Positions 35,395 through 46,620 of a DNA stretch of 64,000 bases are shown piece by piece. The stretch lies in assembly GCA_950022295.1 (NCBI GenBank), contig OX465598.1:172316001-172380000 (forward strand), written 5' to 3'. The notes below the pieces were generated by a model that was not told the DNA's origin, did no database searches, and saw only the letters and a list, made by a program, of their open reading frames with translations. The first letter of the stretch is position 1, and each line of letters opens with the position of its first letter. The stretch is from Bromus sterilis. Lineage: Eukaryota; Streptophyta; Magnoliopsida; Poales; Poaceae. A program made the translations under genes and the position numbers.

Positions 35395-35917
35395 AGTTCT
35401 TTTTATAGGAGAAAACCCGGTAAGTAAAATAAATCCTAGATAATATGAAAATATATATAAAAATATTTCTAATAATATGGAGTGGAGTAAAAATTAAGTC
35501 CTCTCTACAATATCAAATAAAATATGTGAAGTTTTTATAATTTATTTTCAGTTTTATAAATATTTCTTAAAATTAATTTAGGGTTATAAATAATTCCCAA
35601 AATATTTTTAAACTCCAAATAAAAATAAAAATATGATACAAAATATGTTTCCAACTTTATTTTTATTTATTTATTGAAGTAGTTGTATCACCTTCCTTCA
35701 TTTTTTATTTATTTTTAAGTTGTATTTGTTTTAAATAATAAATTTCAAATAAGATCTAAACTAAATATTTGGAAAAGTCCTTTTATTTCCTTTCATTTTA
35801 ATATTCATTCAACTTCAAAAGTTTCAAAACCTAGTCAAATTTAAACAGATCAATTAAAACAATCAGTAGTTATTAATTAATTCACATTCCAAAATTCGAA
35901 AATTTTAGGATGTTACA
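35395..35917 (-). mobile_element. degenerate AT-rich LTR, right copy (5' LTR of a minus-strand gypsy)
   Basis: It is homologous to 17881-18476 in the same orientation. The outer edge GGATGTTACA is intact (minus strand TGTAACATCC, a classic gypsy LTR start). Together the pair brackets about 17 kb, of which the inserted 14.2-kb element is most. Confidence 0.55.
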
Positions 35918-36365
35918 AGAGACAGAGAGACCTCCCAATATTATTTTTCACTACCCGTTGCTAGGGTAGTTTGGCACTGTGTTGCTTCTGTCTCGAAACA
36001 ACTCCCTGGCGATCGTTCGCGGCAGCGATCGAACCGACCGCGCGCAGCGCTGTCACTTTTGGCCCAGACCCTTTTCGCTCCCGACAAAAAAAATTCCTTT
36101 TCTGGATAGCGGCGTAACCTAGTAGTTGGCGTAATCTATTCTTTGGAAATCGCAGGAAGCTGAGCCTAGCTAACGCACGATAGTTGAAGCCCGCTCAGCC
36201 TAATTTTTTCACATCTTGTTTTCTCTAGTGATTTTTTCTTTTATATAGAATTCAAAAAAATATTTAGATTTTAAGAAAGTTATTTAATTTTTGAATTTCA
36301 GAATTATAATGTTAGCAACACCAAAATATTCCCTTCTAGTTAGTTTTCAAGGGATCTTTTCTTAG
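35918..36365. other. no gene seen
   Basis: This mixed-composition sequence has a small palindrome (ACTACCCGTTGCTAGGGTAGT near 35950) and a GC-rich patch (GGCAGCGATCGAACCGACCG near 36020). Nothing assignable. Confidence 0.35.
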
Positions 36366-37330
36366 TGTATGTGAAGTCGAGCGGATGTCGTCGCGGTAGT
36401 GACGAAGAACGCCGAGACCAGCCCAAGACAGCAGGGCCTCACCAGCTTAGGTTACGCGAAGTCGAGGCAGATGTCGTCGCGGTAGCGATGACGTACGCCG
36501 AGACGAGCCCGTGACACCAGGGCCTCACCAGCTATCTCAGGGGTGGGTGGGTGGGATGGGGGGATAGGTTCCATTTTATATATATTTCAAATGGAAAGAA
36601 AAACAGAAATGAACCAGAACCACGCTTAAGGTACCCAAAGTAGAGGCAGACGTCGTCGCGGTACCGATGACAGACGCCAAGACGAGCCCGTGACACCAGG
36701 ACCACACCAGTTTAGGGTACGCGAAGTCGAGGCGGACGTCGTCGCGATAACGATGACGGACGCCGAGACGAGCCCGTGAAACCAAATACCACACCAGCTT
36801 AGGGTACGCGAAGTCGAGGCGGACGTCGTCACGGTAGCGACGACGGACACCGAGACGAGCCCGTGACACCAAATACCACACCAGCTTAGGGTACGCGAAG
36901 TCGAGGCGAACGTCGTCACGGTAGCGATGACGAACGCCGAGACGAGCCCGTGACACCAAATACAGCACCAGCTTAGGATACGCGAAGTTAAGACGAACGT
37001 CGTTGCGGAAGCGAGGACGGACGTCGAGACGAGCCCATGACACCAAATACCACACCAACTTAGGGTATGCGAAGTCAAGGAAGACGTCGTCGCGATAGTG
37101 ATGACGGATGCAGAGACGGTCCCGTGACACCGGGACCACACCAGCTTAGGATACGCGAAGTCGAGGCGGACGTCATCGCGGTAGCTATGACAGACGCCTA
37201 GACGAGCTCGTGGCACCAAATACCACACCAACTTAGGGTACGCGAAGTCGAGGTGGACGTCGTCGCGGTAGCGACGACGGACGCCGAGACGAGCCTGTGA
37301 CACCAAATACCACACCAACTTAGGATACAC
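36366..37330. repeat. minisatellite, 87-bp unit
   Basis: The unit contains GCGAAGTCGAGGCGGACGTC, GTCGCGGTAGCGATGACGGA, CGAGACGAGCCCGTGACACC and AAATACCACACCAGCTTAGG. Starts of GTCGAGG lie at 36726, 36813 and 36900 and then at about 87-bp steps to about 37248. Two further units (near 36375 and 36461) are separated by a G-rich spacer (36534-36630). The unit is a multiple of three, so two minus-strand frames stay open for 187 and 234 codons. The periodic predicted peptide (DFAYPKLVWYLVSRARLGVR) is probably an artefact. Confidence 0.9.
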
Positions 37331-37984
37331 AAAGAAAAATATTAATTTATTTTTAATTAAAAGTATTAGCTTATGTTAGTTAAAAGTGCTATTTCCCATC
37401 CATAAAAATCCCTGAAAAACCAGTGGCCCAGAAAGGGAATGGGCCTAAATAAAAAATATACCGAACCATTTAATCTATTGTATTCCATAGGCAGCCCACA
37501 GAAAAAGAATAGCGTCAATGGGCTCTCACGGCCAGGAAGCACCAGTGCCCGTACGCGCACGCGGAAAGGGAATTAGCCCAGCTAGGAGCGTAGTAGCGCG
37601 CACAGTCGGGATAGGGCCAGCCTACCGAGTTTGTCGTGTTGCTTGTCGGAAGGCGCGCAGTCTGGGTCGTGCGCGCGCGTGTTAGCCACGCCCCTTCTGT
37701 CTTTGGAACAGATCTATGCCCTAATAATCTTTGGTAATTCTATTCTTGGTGTTACATATTCTTACCTGATGGGCGGAATTATAATCCTACGATTTGACAA
37801 CAGTTACGTTGTGCTATGCCGAGGGTGGATCATACACAGCTCAGTCGGGTTGCCAGATGGACAAACGAACCATACACCATGCACCTCAGCAGGTCTCCGT
37901 GAGGAGCACCGAGCTTTCTTTCAGAGTTATCGTGAACTTGACGCACAAGGCTAGGACCTCCTGTTATTATTTCGTTGTAGGTCG
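37331..37984. other. unassigned repeat-like DNA that formed the LINE target
   Basis: There is no convincing gene. The sequence leading into the LINE target (CTCCTGTTATTATTTCGTTG then TAGGTCGGCAC) continues at 45542 once the LINE is removed. It looks like part of an older LTR-type repeat. Confidence 0.4.
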
Positions 37985-37997
37985 GCACAATCATGTT
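37985..37997. repeat. 13-bp target site duplication of the LINE (left copy)
   Basis: GCACAATCATGTT at 37985-37997 is repeated exactly at 45529-45541, as expected for target-primed reverse transcription. Confidence 0.88.
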
Positions 37998-38111
37998 GAG
38001 GGGGGAAACAGTAGGGAAAAACCCCACTGCAGCTTTTACTTTATTAAAATAATAACAAAAGTTTACATGGCTTGAGCTAAGCCCAGAAGAAAAAAAAAAC
38101 ACAAAGAGAAT

Positions 38112-41100
38112 TTACATTCCAGATTCAAGCCATTCTTTGAATGACTCTGAATGTTTGTTTTTTATCCTTAATCTCAAGAGTTTCAGTTCACTGAAGTAGT
38201 GTTCCTTCCAGTGTAACATGGAGGGAGCCTTGTTTCTGAAGATTTTGTCATTTCTTGTCATCCATATGCACCAAGCAACAATGATTATGATGTCTACTGA
38301 GAATGGGACATTTAGTTTCAGTTTCATGTCAGTGATAGCTTCAAGAATTGAGGCATTGATGGTTCTGTTTGGGCATATAAAGTCACAGCATGAAGATGCA
38401 AATGGGCATGTCTAGAACAGGTGATGCAGTGTTTCTTCACTTTGGAAATTGAGAGTTGCACAGTTATAAGTCTGCAGATGGAAAGTTTTTCTTCTGAGGA
38501 GGTTCCTTGTGTTTAGTCTATCTTGTATTAGCAACCAGAAGAAGACTTTATGCTTTGGTTGGCAACTGGTTGTTCAGATCCAGTTGAAGTGTGGTGGTAC
38601 AGATTTAACTCCAATCAAGGAACTATAAGCTCTGGCAGTGCTGAACTTCTTGCTACCCCAAATGTAGCTCCATTGGTCATGACTAGTAGAGTTGCTGCTC
38701 AGATTAAATTCTTGACAAAGTGAGTCAATGATCTGGAACTCCTGGAAGGCTTGGGTTGAAAGTGGGAGATGGAAAAGGTCCTCCATGTATTCAGTAGCCA
38801 TGAACTTTTGAACAGAAATGGACTGGTTTTTAGCAAAGGAGAAAATGTGCAGGCATTGAGTGCTCCAGAGGTCAAACCAAAATGATGTAGATGCTCCATT
38901 TCCAATTGTGCATCTAGCCATACATTTAAACTGGTCCAGGAGTGCAGTCTGTGCTTTCCACCAAAAAGATCCCACCATTTGACTACCTGGGAGATGCCCA
39001 GTGCTGTAGTAGGCTTCCCAAACCAGCTTAACCCATGGGATGTCATTGCTGTTGAAGAATTTGTGCAGGTTTTTTAGGAGTAGAGTATTGTTTTGGGTAT
39101 TGATGTTTAGGACTCCCAGTCCTCCCTGCTTTTTGGGCCTACAAACTGTGGACCATGCCACAAGAGCAGGTTTCTTATCCTCCATATTTGAACCCCTCCA
39201 AAGACAGTGCCTCAAGTATTTGTTGATTTGTTGTTTGACAGTTTCAGGGAGATCAAGGCATGTCATGCAATACATAGCTAGTGGGGAGAGCACTGATTTG
39301 ACCATCACTAGTCTGCCTGCATAGGTCAAGAAGTTTGCTATACCAGAAATCCCTTTTTCAATTCTTCTGACTATGGGCAAGAGATGCTCCACTTTTGGTT
39401 TCTGAGTGCCTAAGGGAATTCCTAAGTAGGTTATTGGAAAATGGCCTCTTTGACAATTGAGAGTATTGGTAAAATGATCCACCCTCAGGTCATCTATGTT
39501 GATAGGAACCAAGTGAGATTTATGGTAGTTCACTTTCAACCCAGTGGCATCAGCAAAGGTATTCAGGAGGGCCTTGAGACAGATTAGTTGCCTAGTATCT
39601 TCCTTGAGCACAATCAGAGTATCATCAGCATATTGGGCAATTGGGAATTCAGGGCAGGAATTGCTTTGTATTGGGGTAGACAGTAATCCCAAGTCTTGAG
39701 CTTTATTAAGGATGGATTGGATCAGATCAGCAGCCAAAACAAACAGGAGGGGGACAGGGGATCTCCTTGCCTCACCCCTCTTTTGCAGTAGAACTTTTTT
39801 CCAGGAACTCCATTAAGCAGTACAGCAGATGTAGCAGAGTTGAAGAGCATCTCCATCCGGTGGATCCATTTGCTACCAAAACCTTTTGCTTTTAGGATCT
39901 CTATAATTGCTTGGTGCTCAATGGTGTCAAAAGCTTTCTCAAAGTCCATCTTTAGGAGCAGGGTCGCCACCTTGGATTTATGACATAGGTGCAAGTACTC
40001 AAAAGCCCAACCAATGCAATCTTGGATGGCTCTATTTTTCAGGAAGCCATATTGATTGACATGCACAAGCTGTAGGATCACTTTCTGGAGTCTATTTTCA
40101 AGTAGCTTGGTTAGGATCTTTAGGGCAGTGTTCAGCAGAGAGATTGGCCTAAAGTCAGAAGCACAACAAGGGTTTGCAATCTTGGGTATGAGAGTGATGA
40201 AGGATGAGTTGATACTCTCAAGTGAATTTGTACCAGCATGAAAAGCATGGATCAGTTCCACCATGTCAGGTCCAATGATGCACCAACACTTTTTTATGAA
40301 TTCATTATTAAAACCATCAGGGCCAGGGGACTTGCCATTTGGGAGCTCATCAATGACTGTTTTGATCTCCACAGGAGAGAAAGGTAACTCAAGTTGCTGA
40401 AGAATTTGGGGGTCATAGGAACTGTGAAATAACTCTCTGAGATCAAAGTGCATGTTTATCCCATTGGAAAAGCCCATTCTATTTTTGAAGCTGTTCCGGA
40501 GGAGAGCTGCTTTCCCATCATGGTCAGAGACATCAACATTGTTGTTGTCATGCAGAACTGCAATTGAGTTGTTTCTGTGGTTTAGGGTAGCTTTAGCATG
40601 AAAGAAATCTGAGCTCTCATCCCCCAACCTGACCCAGTTGATTTTCCCTCTCTGCTGCCAATAGGTTCTCTAGCTATCAAGAAGATCCAGGAGATACTCT
40701 TTCAGTAGAACTCTGCAATTCCATTCCTCCACAATAAGATCTCTGAATTCTTCAAAGAGGTCCAAGAGGAAAATATACTCATTCATTTTACCAATCTCAA
40801 TCTTTAGGGTTGGAAGTGTCTTGGCCCAAAGTTGCAGGGCCCTTCTGACATTCTTGAGTTTGGCATTGATTTTCTTTGTAGCATCTGAATATCCAACAGT
40901 GATGTTCCAAGCAGATTGAACAATAGGCATGAAGTTAGTATGTTTCATCCAGTGATTTTCAAATCTGAAGATTCTTGATTTTGGGGTCTTAGACTCAATT
41001 TTAATCATGCGGGCGAGATGATCAGAAATTGGTTTAGCCAGGGGCAGGGCAGTGGTAGAAGGGTATGAAGTTGCCCAAGATGCTGAAGTGAAAAACCAGT

Positions 41101-41709
41101 CTAACTTTTTCAACAAAGGATGCTCCTGCATGTTGCTCCAGGCAAATTGTCTGCCTTTTAGGGGAAGTTCAGTGAGTCCCAGCTTGCTGATGGCCTCATT
41201 GAACAGAAGCATATCATTGATGTCACCTCCGGGTCTATTTCTGTAATCAGGTGATCTAATGAAGTTGAAGTCACCCATGATGATACAGTCACACTCCTCA
41301 AGCATGTCAATGTTACTAAACTATTGGAGAAATTCAACTTTATCCTCCTGTGAACATGGTCCATATATGTTGGTCAAAATCCAAGTTTGATTTGAAAGCA
41401 TGTTAGTGAATTGCACAGAAAAGGGAATTTGTTTTGAAACACAAGTTCTCCCTCCAGAATGGCATCATTCCATGCAGTTAGGATTCCTCCAGAAGCTCCC
41501 ACAGATGGAAGGAAGACAAATTTAGAAATCCTTGTAGGGCAGAACTTTCTCAAGTACCGAAGGTCAAATTCTTCTCTTTTTGTTTCATGCAGGCAAACTA
41601 CAACACAAGAGCTCTCCTCTATCTTTTTACTGATAGCATTCCATTTGTCTTTAGCATCGATTCCCCTAACATTCCAGTTTAGTATATTCCAGGTTCTGTT
41701 GCTATTCAT
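38112..41709 (-). pseudogene. LINE ORF2: endonuclease, reverse transcriptase, zf-RVT
   Basis: The start is taken at 41709 (MNSNRTWNILNWNVRGIDAK), the usual start of an APE-type endonuclease. Endonuclease motifs: NWNVRG, an ETK motif as HETK (QETK is usual), MGDFN and SDH. RT motifs: DFRPISLLNTALKILTKLLE, KMDFEKAFDTIEH, RGVRQGDPLSP and YADD (39632-39621). A C-terminal zinc-knuckle-like reverse transcriptase domain follows to 38112. Breaks: a frameshift between 41305 and 41374, TAG near 40670, a frameshift near 39740, TGA at about 38574 and one further stop near 38415. Length (about 1200 codons) is normal. The 261-nt spacing from ORF1 implies separate translation initiation. Confidence 0.88.
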
Positions 41710-41970
41710 TGTAATAACACAAAGTAGTCCAATTAGAATAAGAAACATTCTCATTCCCCATGCCAATCCAAGAGAGCATATTGCAGATAATTTCACCATA
41801 AAGGGGCCATACATGGTTCAGGTATGACAGGCAGTTAAGTACATAGCATTGGTAGGTTTTTGGCAGACTATTACAGTTCAAATACACCAAAAGAAGTTTC
41901 CAGCAATCACAGTTCTCTCGAAGTGGAAGTTTATTCCACTTAGCAAACATCTCTAAGATTGGACTAATCA

Positions 41971-44900
41971 TTAAAGACTAGTAGAGCTAGCTTTCTCCTT
42001 GGCCTTGGACACCTTGGCCATCTCCTCCTTAGACTTCCTCTTGGGCCTCTTGGAGAGTTTCTCCTCCAGTTCATTGTCAGCAACCTTGCAAAAGGAGGCA
42101 GACAAGTTTTTAACAACTTTCTTTTGCAGTTCAGGAGGAGAGGCATTACAGGGGAGGCAGTTAATATCAGGGCAAGGTTTCACTTTGAAACCATCATTAA
42201 TTGTTCTGATTCTGTCACTTCTTCTCAACTCAGTGTCAAGAAGGGCAGATTTCCCTCTCTTCTTTTTGGAGATGATTCCATGGGGCCCTCCCTCCTGCAA
42301 TTGTCCATTCATGGGTCTCTGCTCATTCTCTTTGTCTTCCTTGTTAACCTCTTCCTTATTCCTTTCAGCAGATCTGCAGGCAGGGGCCTGGGAGACAGGG
42401 CATTCATTAGGAATATGGAAGATGAAGTTTTCCTCAGCATCATTTTCAGTGATCATATTCCATAGGGGGGATTTTAGCAATTTTTGAGCATGCTCATAGT
42501 GGTCTGGGGAGGTAAGCATATGCACAATAAATTGAAACCAACTTACAGGAACTTTTGCAAGCTGTGCACACTCTGAATCTCTTGGAGCAAAGTGTAATTT
42601 CCACATCTCCATGCCTTCTGAGGACAAACAGACATTTTTAAGAGATCCAAATGAAGTGTCAAAGTCATTAACAGAACCTGAGGCAGTAGATACACCAAAT
42701 TTCTCAAGTGTTTCATTGAACAGCTTGTATGCCATGTCAATGGAGAGCTCAGAGTGTATTTGTGTGTAAGCAAGAGTATTTGAGTCTCTATTCAAGTGTG
42801 AGGAGGAAGCAGGTTCAAGGGAGGAAAGGTTAAAAGTTTGGGAAATCTCACCCTCAATTGGAGCTTCGGCAGGTGAGATCTTGGCCATCTTCCCTTCAGG
42901 TTGAACTATCTGAGAGCTAGCTTGTACCAAAAGTGTGGAATGCTCATAATTGCTGCTGCTCTGGTCCCTGTCAGACTGAATTGGAGCATCTAATCCAACA
43001 ACAATGAGTGTATTGGTGGTGGAATCAGGGAGCACCTCCTGCCCAGAATTGATAGGGGCTGGGCATCTTGCTATGGAGTCAGAAGCTTCTTGTACCCTGC
43101 TTTTGGGAGGTAGCTCCAAGTTATCCACAACATGAAGCCCATGCTCAGGAACTTGGCTCGAAATTGCAAGTCCAGGTGATTCCCCTGGTGCAATGCCCAA
43201 GTCCTCAATCTCAACTTCCATGGGATCAGCTTCAGGGGCCATATTCTCAGCCACCTCATTACCTGGCATATTCACTACAGGGATATCCAGTTGCAGTTCC
43301 AATATCTTCTCTTGCTGGCCTGGGGAGGCATCTGGGGGTAGATTGATGTTGTTTGGAGCATGTGGCTGCAAATCACCCTCTTCTAATTGGATTTGTTCTT
43401 CCTCCAGATCTTCATTCCCATAAGCCATCTGAATATTGAGCAATCCAATTCCACCAGGAACAATTGGTTCAGGCATCAGAGGCAAAAACTGATCCTCATG
43501 CAAGTTATGAGCATTGTCATCTGGGATCATATTGAATGAGCTCCCAGAGGCCACAGAGATTATGTCACTAATCCCTTCATTTGCAGGTATATCAGGGTTA
43601 ACATTGGGGTTGATCTGAATGTGATTTGGGCCAGGGAACTGAAAGGCCCAATGATCATCAACATCTTCATCCTCCACTGGAGCATCAGGTAAGAGGCCAT
43701 TATTCATAGCAATAGCATGAAAGCCTGGGAAATCCAAGTTTTCAAGTGGAAGTGGGTGTGGGTCCACTCCAGGTGGTGGCATTGGGTCTTCATCAGCAGG
43801 TCCCCCACCCAGCAGCTCTTGTGGAAGAATTTCCACAGAGGAGGACCAGCCATCCTCTTCAAAACGTTCCCCTTCACTCCACCTGATGCTCTTGGGGATT
43901 TCATCCAAATCAGTTACCCTAACCTTGGCAATCACCCTTCCTTTATTAGCTTCATCATTTTCCCAGCTTATGAGTCTGCCAAACCTACTCACGGCCATTG
44001 CAATGTCTTCAGTGGTGATGAAGTCAAAGGGGACCCCAATAAGCAGAATCCAACAAACTCTGTTGAAGTTCACTCTTCTCCAGTTTCTTCCTTCATTGTG
44101 CTTACTGAAGGAAAGATGAACATCCCCAAATGCATGCGGACTCTGGTGCACCAACCAGTCGCGGTCTCTGACATGTCTCATGCGATCATAGGCCTCACAG
44201 AAAGCACATGGCTGGATATCCCACATCTCAAGTTCTACCTCCTGCTCTAGGAACTCATGCACAATAGCACTGACATTGGGGAATAGTACCTCTGCTGGTC
44301 GGGGATTGATTGTGATGATGGCCCAACCCTCATGTCGGCGAGCTCGACGCGGGACGACCACACGGGAGACGCCATTGCGGCCAGGCACATGAAGAATCTC
44401 CTGTCCATGGGGGACGAAGGGCTCCGGATTGATGGGAATGTTTGCCATGGCGAGGCGGCTAACCACGGGCACCTCCGCAGGGGAAGAAGAGGCGGCAGCA
44501 GCAGAGCTAGAAGAGGAAGGAGCCGAAGAGGCAAACACTCATCTGGGCCTGAAGTTAGGGAAAAAAACCTCACAAAGTTCCCTGAAAGTGGAGCATATCT
44601 TGACGCGTGGGGCCGGTCCAATCGTAGCAAACCAACCATTAATGACGCCTGGGCCCCAAGCTTCCACCGGTGGGCATGGGAACGTGTCGAACTTAAGACA
44701 CGATAGGAGTCTAGGTAGCCTTGGTTTCATGCAAAATCTTGCTACATGCCCCTCTTCTCCACATGCAAAGCAAGAAATTAATGTGCCCGCACCATCCCGG
44801 GAATTAAACCCAGGGTTAATCTGGTCCAAGCGGCCGACCACGCCATTAGGAGCATTGGAGATGGATGAATCAACGGGCATTGAAGGCTGATATTTTTTTG

Positions 44901-45384
44901 AAAGTCATTCGAAGACCGATTCTCCCTGCCTAGATGTTGGATTCCGGCGATCACCATCGGCGTGGTTTCTACGACGGCGAACCGTGGTCCATTCATCATC
45001 TTCTTCCTTATAAAAATTTTCTTCCTCGCGCCTCCAATTTGGGCCACCATTACTCCAGAGACTGAATACCATCTCGAAATCATTGCATGAGACACGACTA
45101 GCATTGTAAACCTCAAAGCCAACTGACTTTGAAGCCAGGGAGAACTCAAATGATCTATCACGAAGATGATGCACACGGAAACCCTGAGAGTAGCCACCAA
45201 AAGATGCATGCAAAGCAATGCTAACCGTGTGCACATTCAAACGGAATGAAGCACGACTGAAAGAGACCACCATCTTGAATTCCTTGCGATGAAACCCAGG
45301 GGAGAAAACAACCGGATGTCCAAACTTTCTACGCACCTCTGCTTGAAACTTCTTACCTCGATCAAAGTCCAAAAGGGGGGCCAT
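41971..45384 (-). pseudogene. LINE ORF1, very long RNA-binding protein with two in-frame TGA
   Basis: One frame runs from ATG 45384 (MAPLLDFDRGKKFQAEVRRK) to 41971, about 1137 codons, interrupted only by TGA at 44905-44907 and 44539-44541. Order: an N-terminal domain like other plant LINE ORF1 starts; a CCHC knuckle (CFACGEEGHVARFC, 44772-44731); a second globular domain (GWAIITINPRPAEVLFPNVS ... NRVCWILLIGVPFDFIT) resembling DUF7597-type RRM-like proteins; a long acidic Pro/Asn-rich linker; and a lysine-rich end (SKRPKRKSKEEMAKVSKAKE). Both TGA codons could have arisen from CGA by deamination of methylated CpG. ORF1 binds element RNA in this family; it is about twice the usual length. Confidence 0.8.
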
Positions 45385-45528
45385 GGGAGCCAGAGGACAC
45401 CTCACAACCGGCGAGAAGGGTGGTTGCCGGCGCCAGAGTGGCCACCGGCAGGGGGGTGTGGCCGCCGGGGCCGGAGTGGCCACCGGCGCAAGATCGCCAG
45501 GGAGTCGCCTAGGGAGCCTCCTATCTGC

Positions 45529-45541
45529 GCACAATCATGTT
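45529..45541. repeat. 13-bp target site duplication of the LINE (right copy)
   Basis: GCACAATCATGTT, identical to 37985-37997. Confidence 0.88.
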
Positions 45542-45560
45542 ACCCGAGGTCTTGTCCCCC

Positions 45561-45925
45561 CATATGTAAGGCGAGGCTGGGGATAGTTTGAGACACATTA
45601 ACACCTCATAATAGATCTCGGTAGTCTACACAGAATTGCAATCCTCTCTCACGAGGAGTTCATACACCCATAATCTCATATGTAAGGCGAGGTTGGGATA
45701 GTTTGAGGCACATTAACACTTCATAATAGATCTCGGTAGTTTGGACAAAATTGCAATCTTCTCTCGCGAGTTCATACACCCATAATCAAATCAAAGTAGA
45801 AGTAGGATTTTACCTCCATTATGAGGGCTCGAACATGGATAACCACATAAGCAAATCAAAACAGAAGTAGGATTTTACCTCCATTATAAGGGCTCGAACA
45901 TGAGTAACCCCCCCCCCCCCCCCCC
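45561..45925. repeat. two local tandem duplications and an 18-base C run
   Basis: CATATGTAAGGCGAGG starts copies at 45561 and 45677 (116-bp period, to about 45788). AGAAGTAGGATTTTACCTCC starts copies at 45798 and 45863 (65-bp period). A pure C18 tract lies at 45908-45925. The wording is typical of a Triticeae LTR and is probably the same old repeat that the LINE entered. Confidence 0.8.
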
Positions 45926-46620
45926 TCCTCGGTGAGTTCTTCTCTCTGATACTTACGATCGCTAGAACCACCCTATCGAATATCTTCCAGTTTTATGGGG
46001 ATGCAACGGTCGCAGCCCTATCATCCAACGCACTTGCCAGAGGGCAACATCAAGGGAACCAGTGGGGAGAGAGAGGACAACCCGTGCACGGCAAAGGGGG
46101 CGCTATGGCCGCCCTAATCGCCAGAGTGCCCTTGCCATTCTGCCTCATTTCATTACATAACCTCATTTTGTCTTTTGTAAGACACTTGCCCTAACCTGTC
46201 TCGACGATGTGCCATGATCTGGGTGTAGAGAATGAGAGCACCACGTTTATCCTGATGCAATGATGAAATTGACTTGAACTGTCCGTTCAGGTGTCGCAGC
46301 AGACGAACTAAATCGAAACTAAGACAACTGTAAAGACAGAGAGTTCAAGGATGGGAAACATACCAGAACAGCTGAAACATGCGATGGTTCAAATCAGTTC
46401 ACAACATTAGGACTGTTATAAGCTCGACGGAAAACAGCTTAACGCATCATTACACAAACCTGTCGAGCAACTACATAGGAGAATGGGGCCGCACGAGCAT
46501 CTCTATCTTGCCAATCATGTTTTTCAAACTAAAAAATCTTAAGTTTAGTCCTACAGCATTCAAAGGGTTAGATATCTCTCGGACCATTCTTTTTCCTATA
46601 CAAGGAGATAGAGATAGGAA
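45926..46620 (-). other. 3' flank and probable 3' UTR of the hydrolase gene
   Basis: No other gene is seen. The minus-strand text GCTGTTCTG followed by GTATGTTTCC (about 46360) looks like a splice donor, so the 3' UTR may contain an intron. The polyadenylation site cannot be placed. Confidence 0.35.

Larger units (their letters stand above)
37998..45528 (-). mobile_element. full-length L1-type LINE, 7531 bp
   Basis: It is flanked by an exact 13-bp target duplication. On the minus strand it begins at 45528 (GCAGATAGGAGGCTCCC) with a short 5' UTR, then ORF1 (45384-41971), ORF2 (41709-38112) and a 3' UTR. That UTR contains AATAAAGTAAAAGCTGCAGT and ends CCCTACTGTTTCCCCCCTC without a poly(A) tail. 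Both ORFs carry a few stops or frameshifts, so this copy is inactive but structurally complete. Confidence 0.9.

Noticed and set aside
36576..37330. Repeat protein gene of 187 or 234 codons
   Set aside because: It is explained by an 87-bp tandem unit divisible by three; two frames are equally open and the 29-residue period follows the DNA repeat.
45405..45534. Upstream extension of LINE ORF1 to 45534
   Set aside because: The codon at 45534 is TTG and the extra residues are low-complexity Pro/Ala/Arg; the first in-frame ATG with family-like sequence is at 45384.
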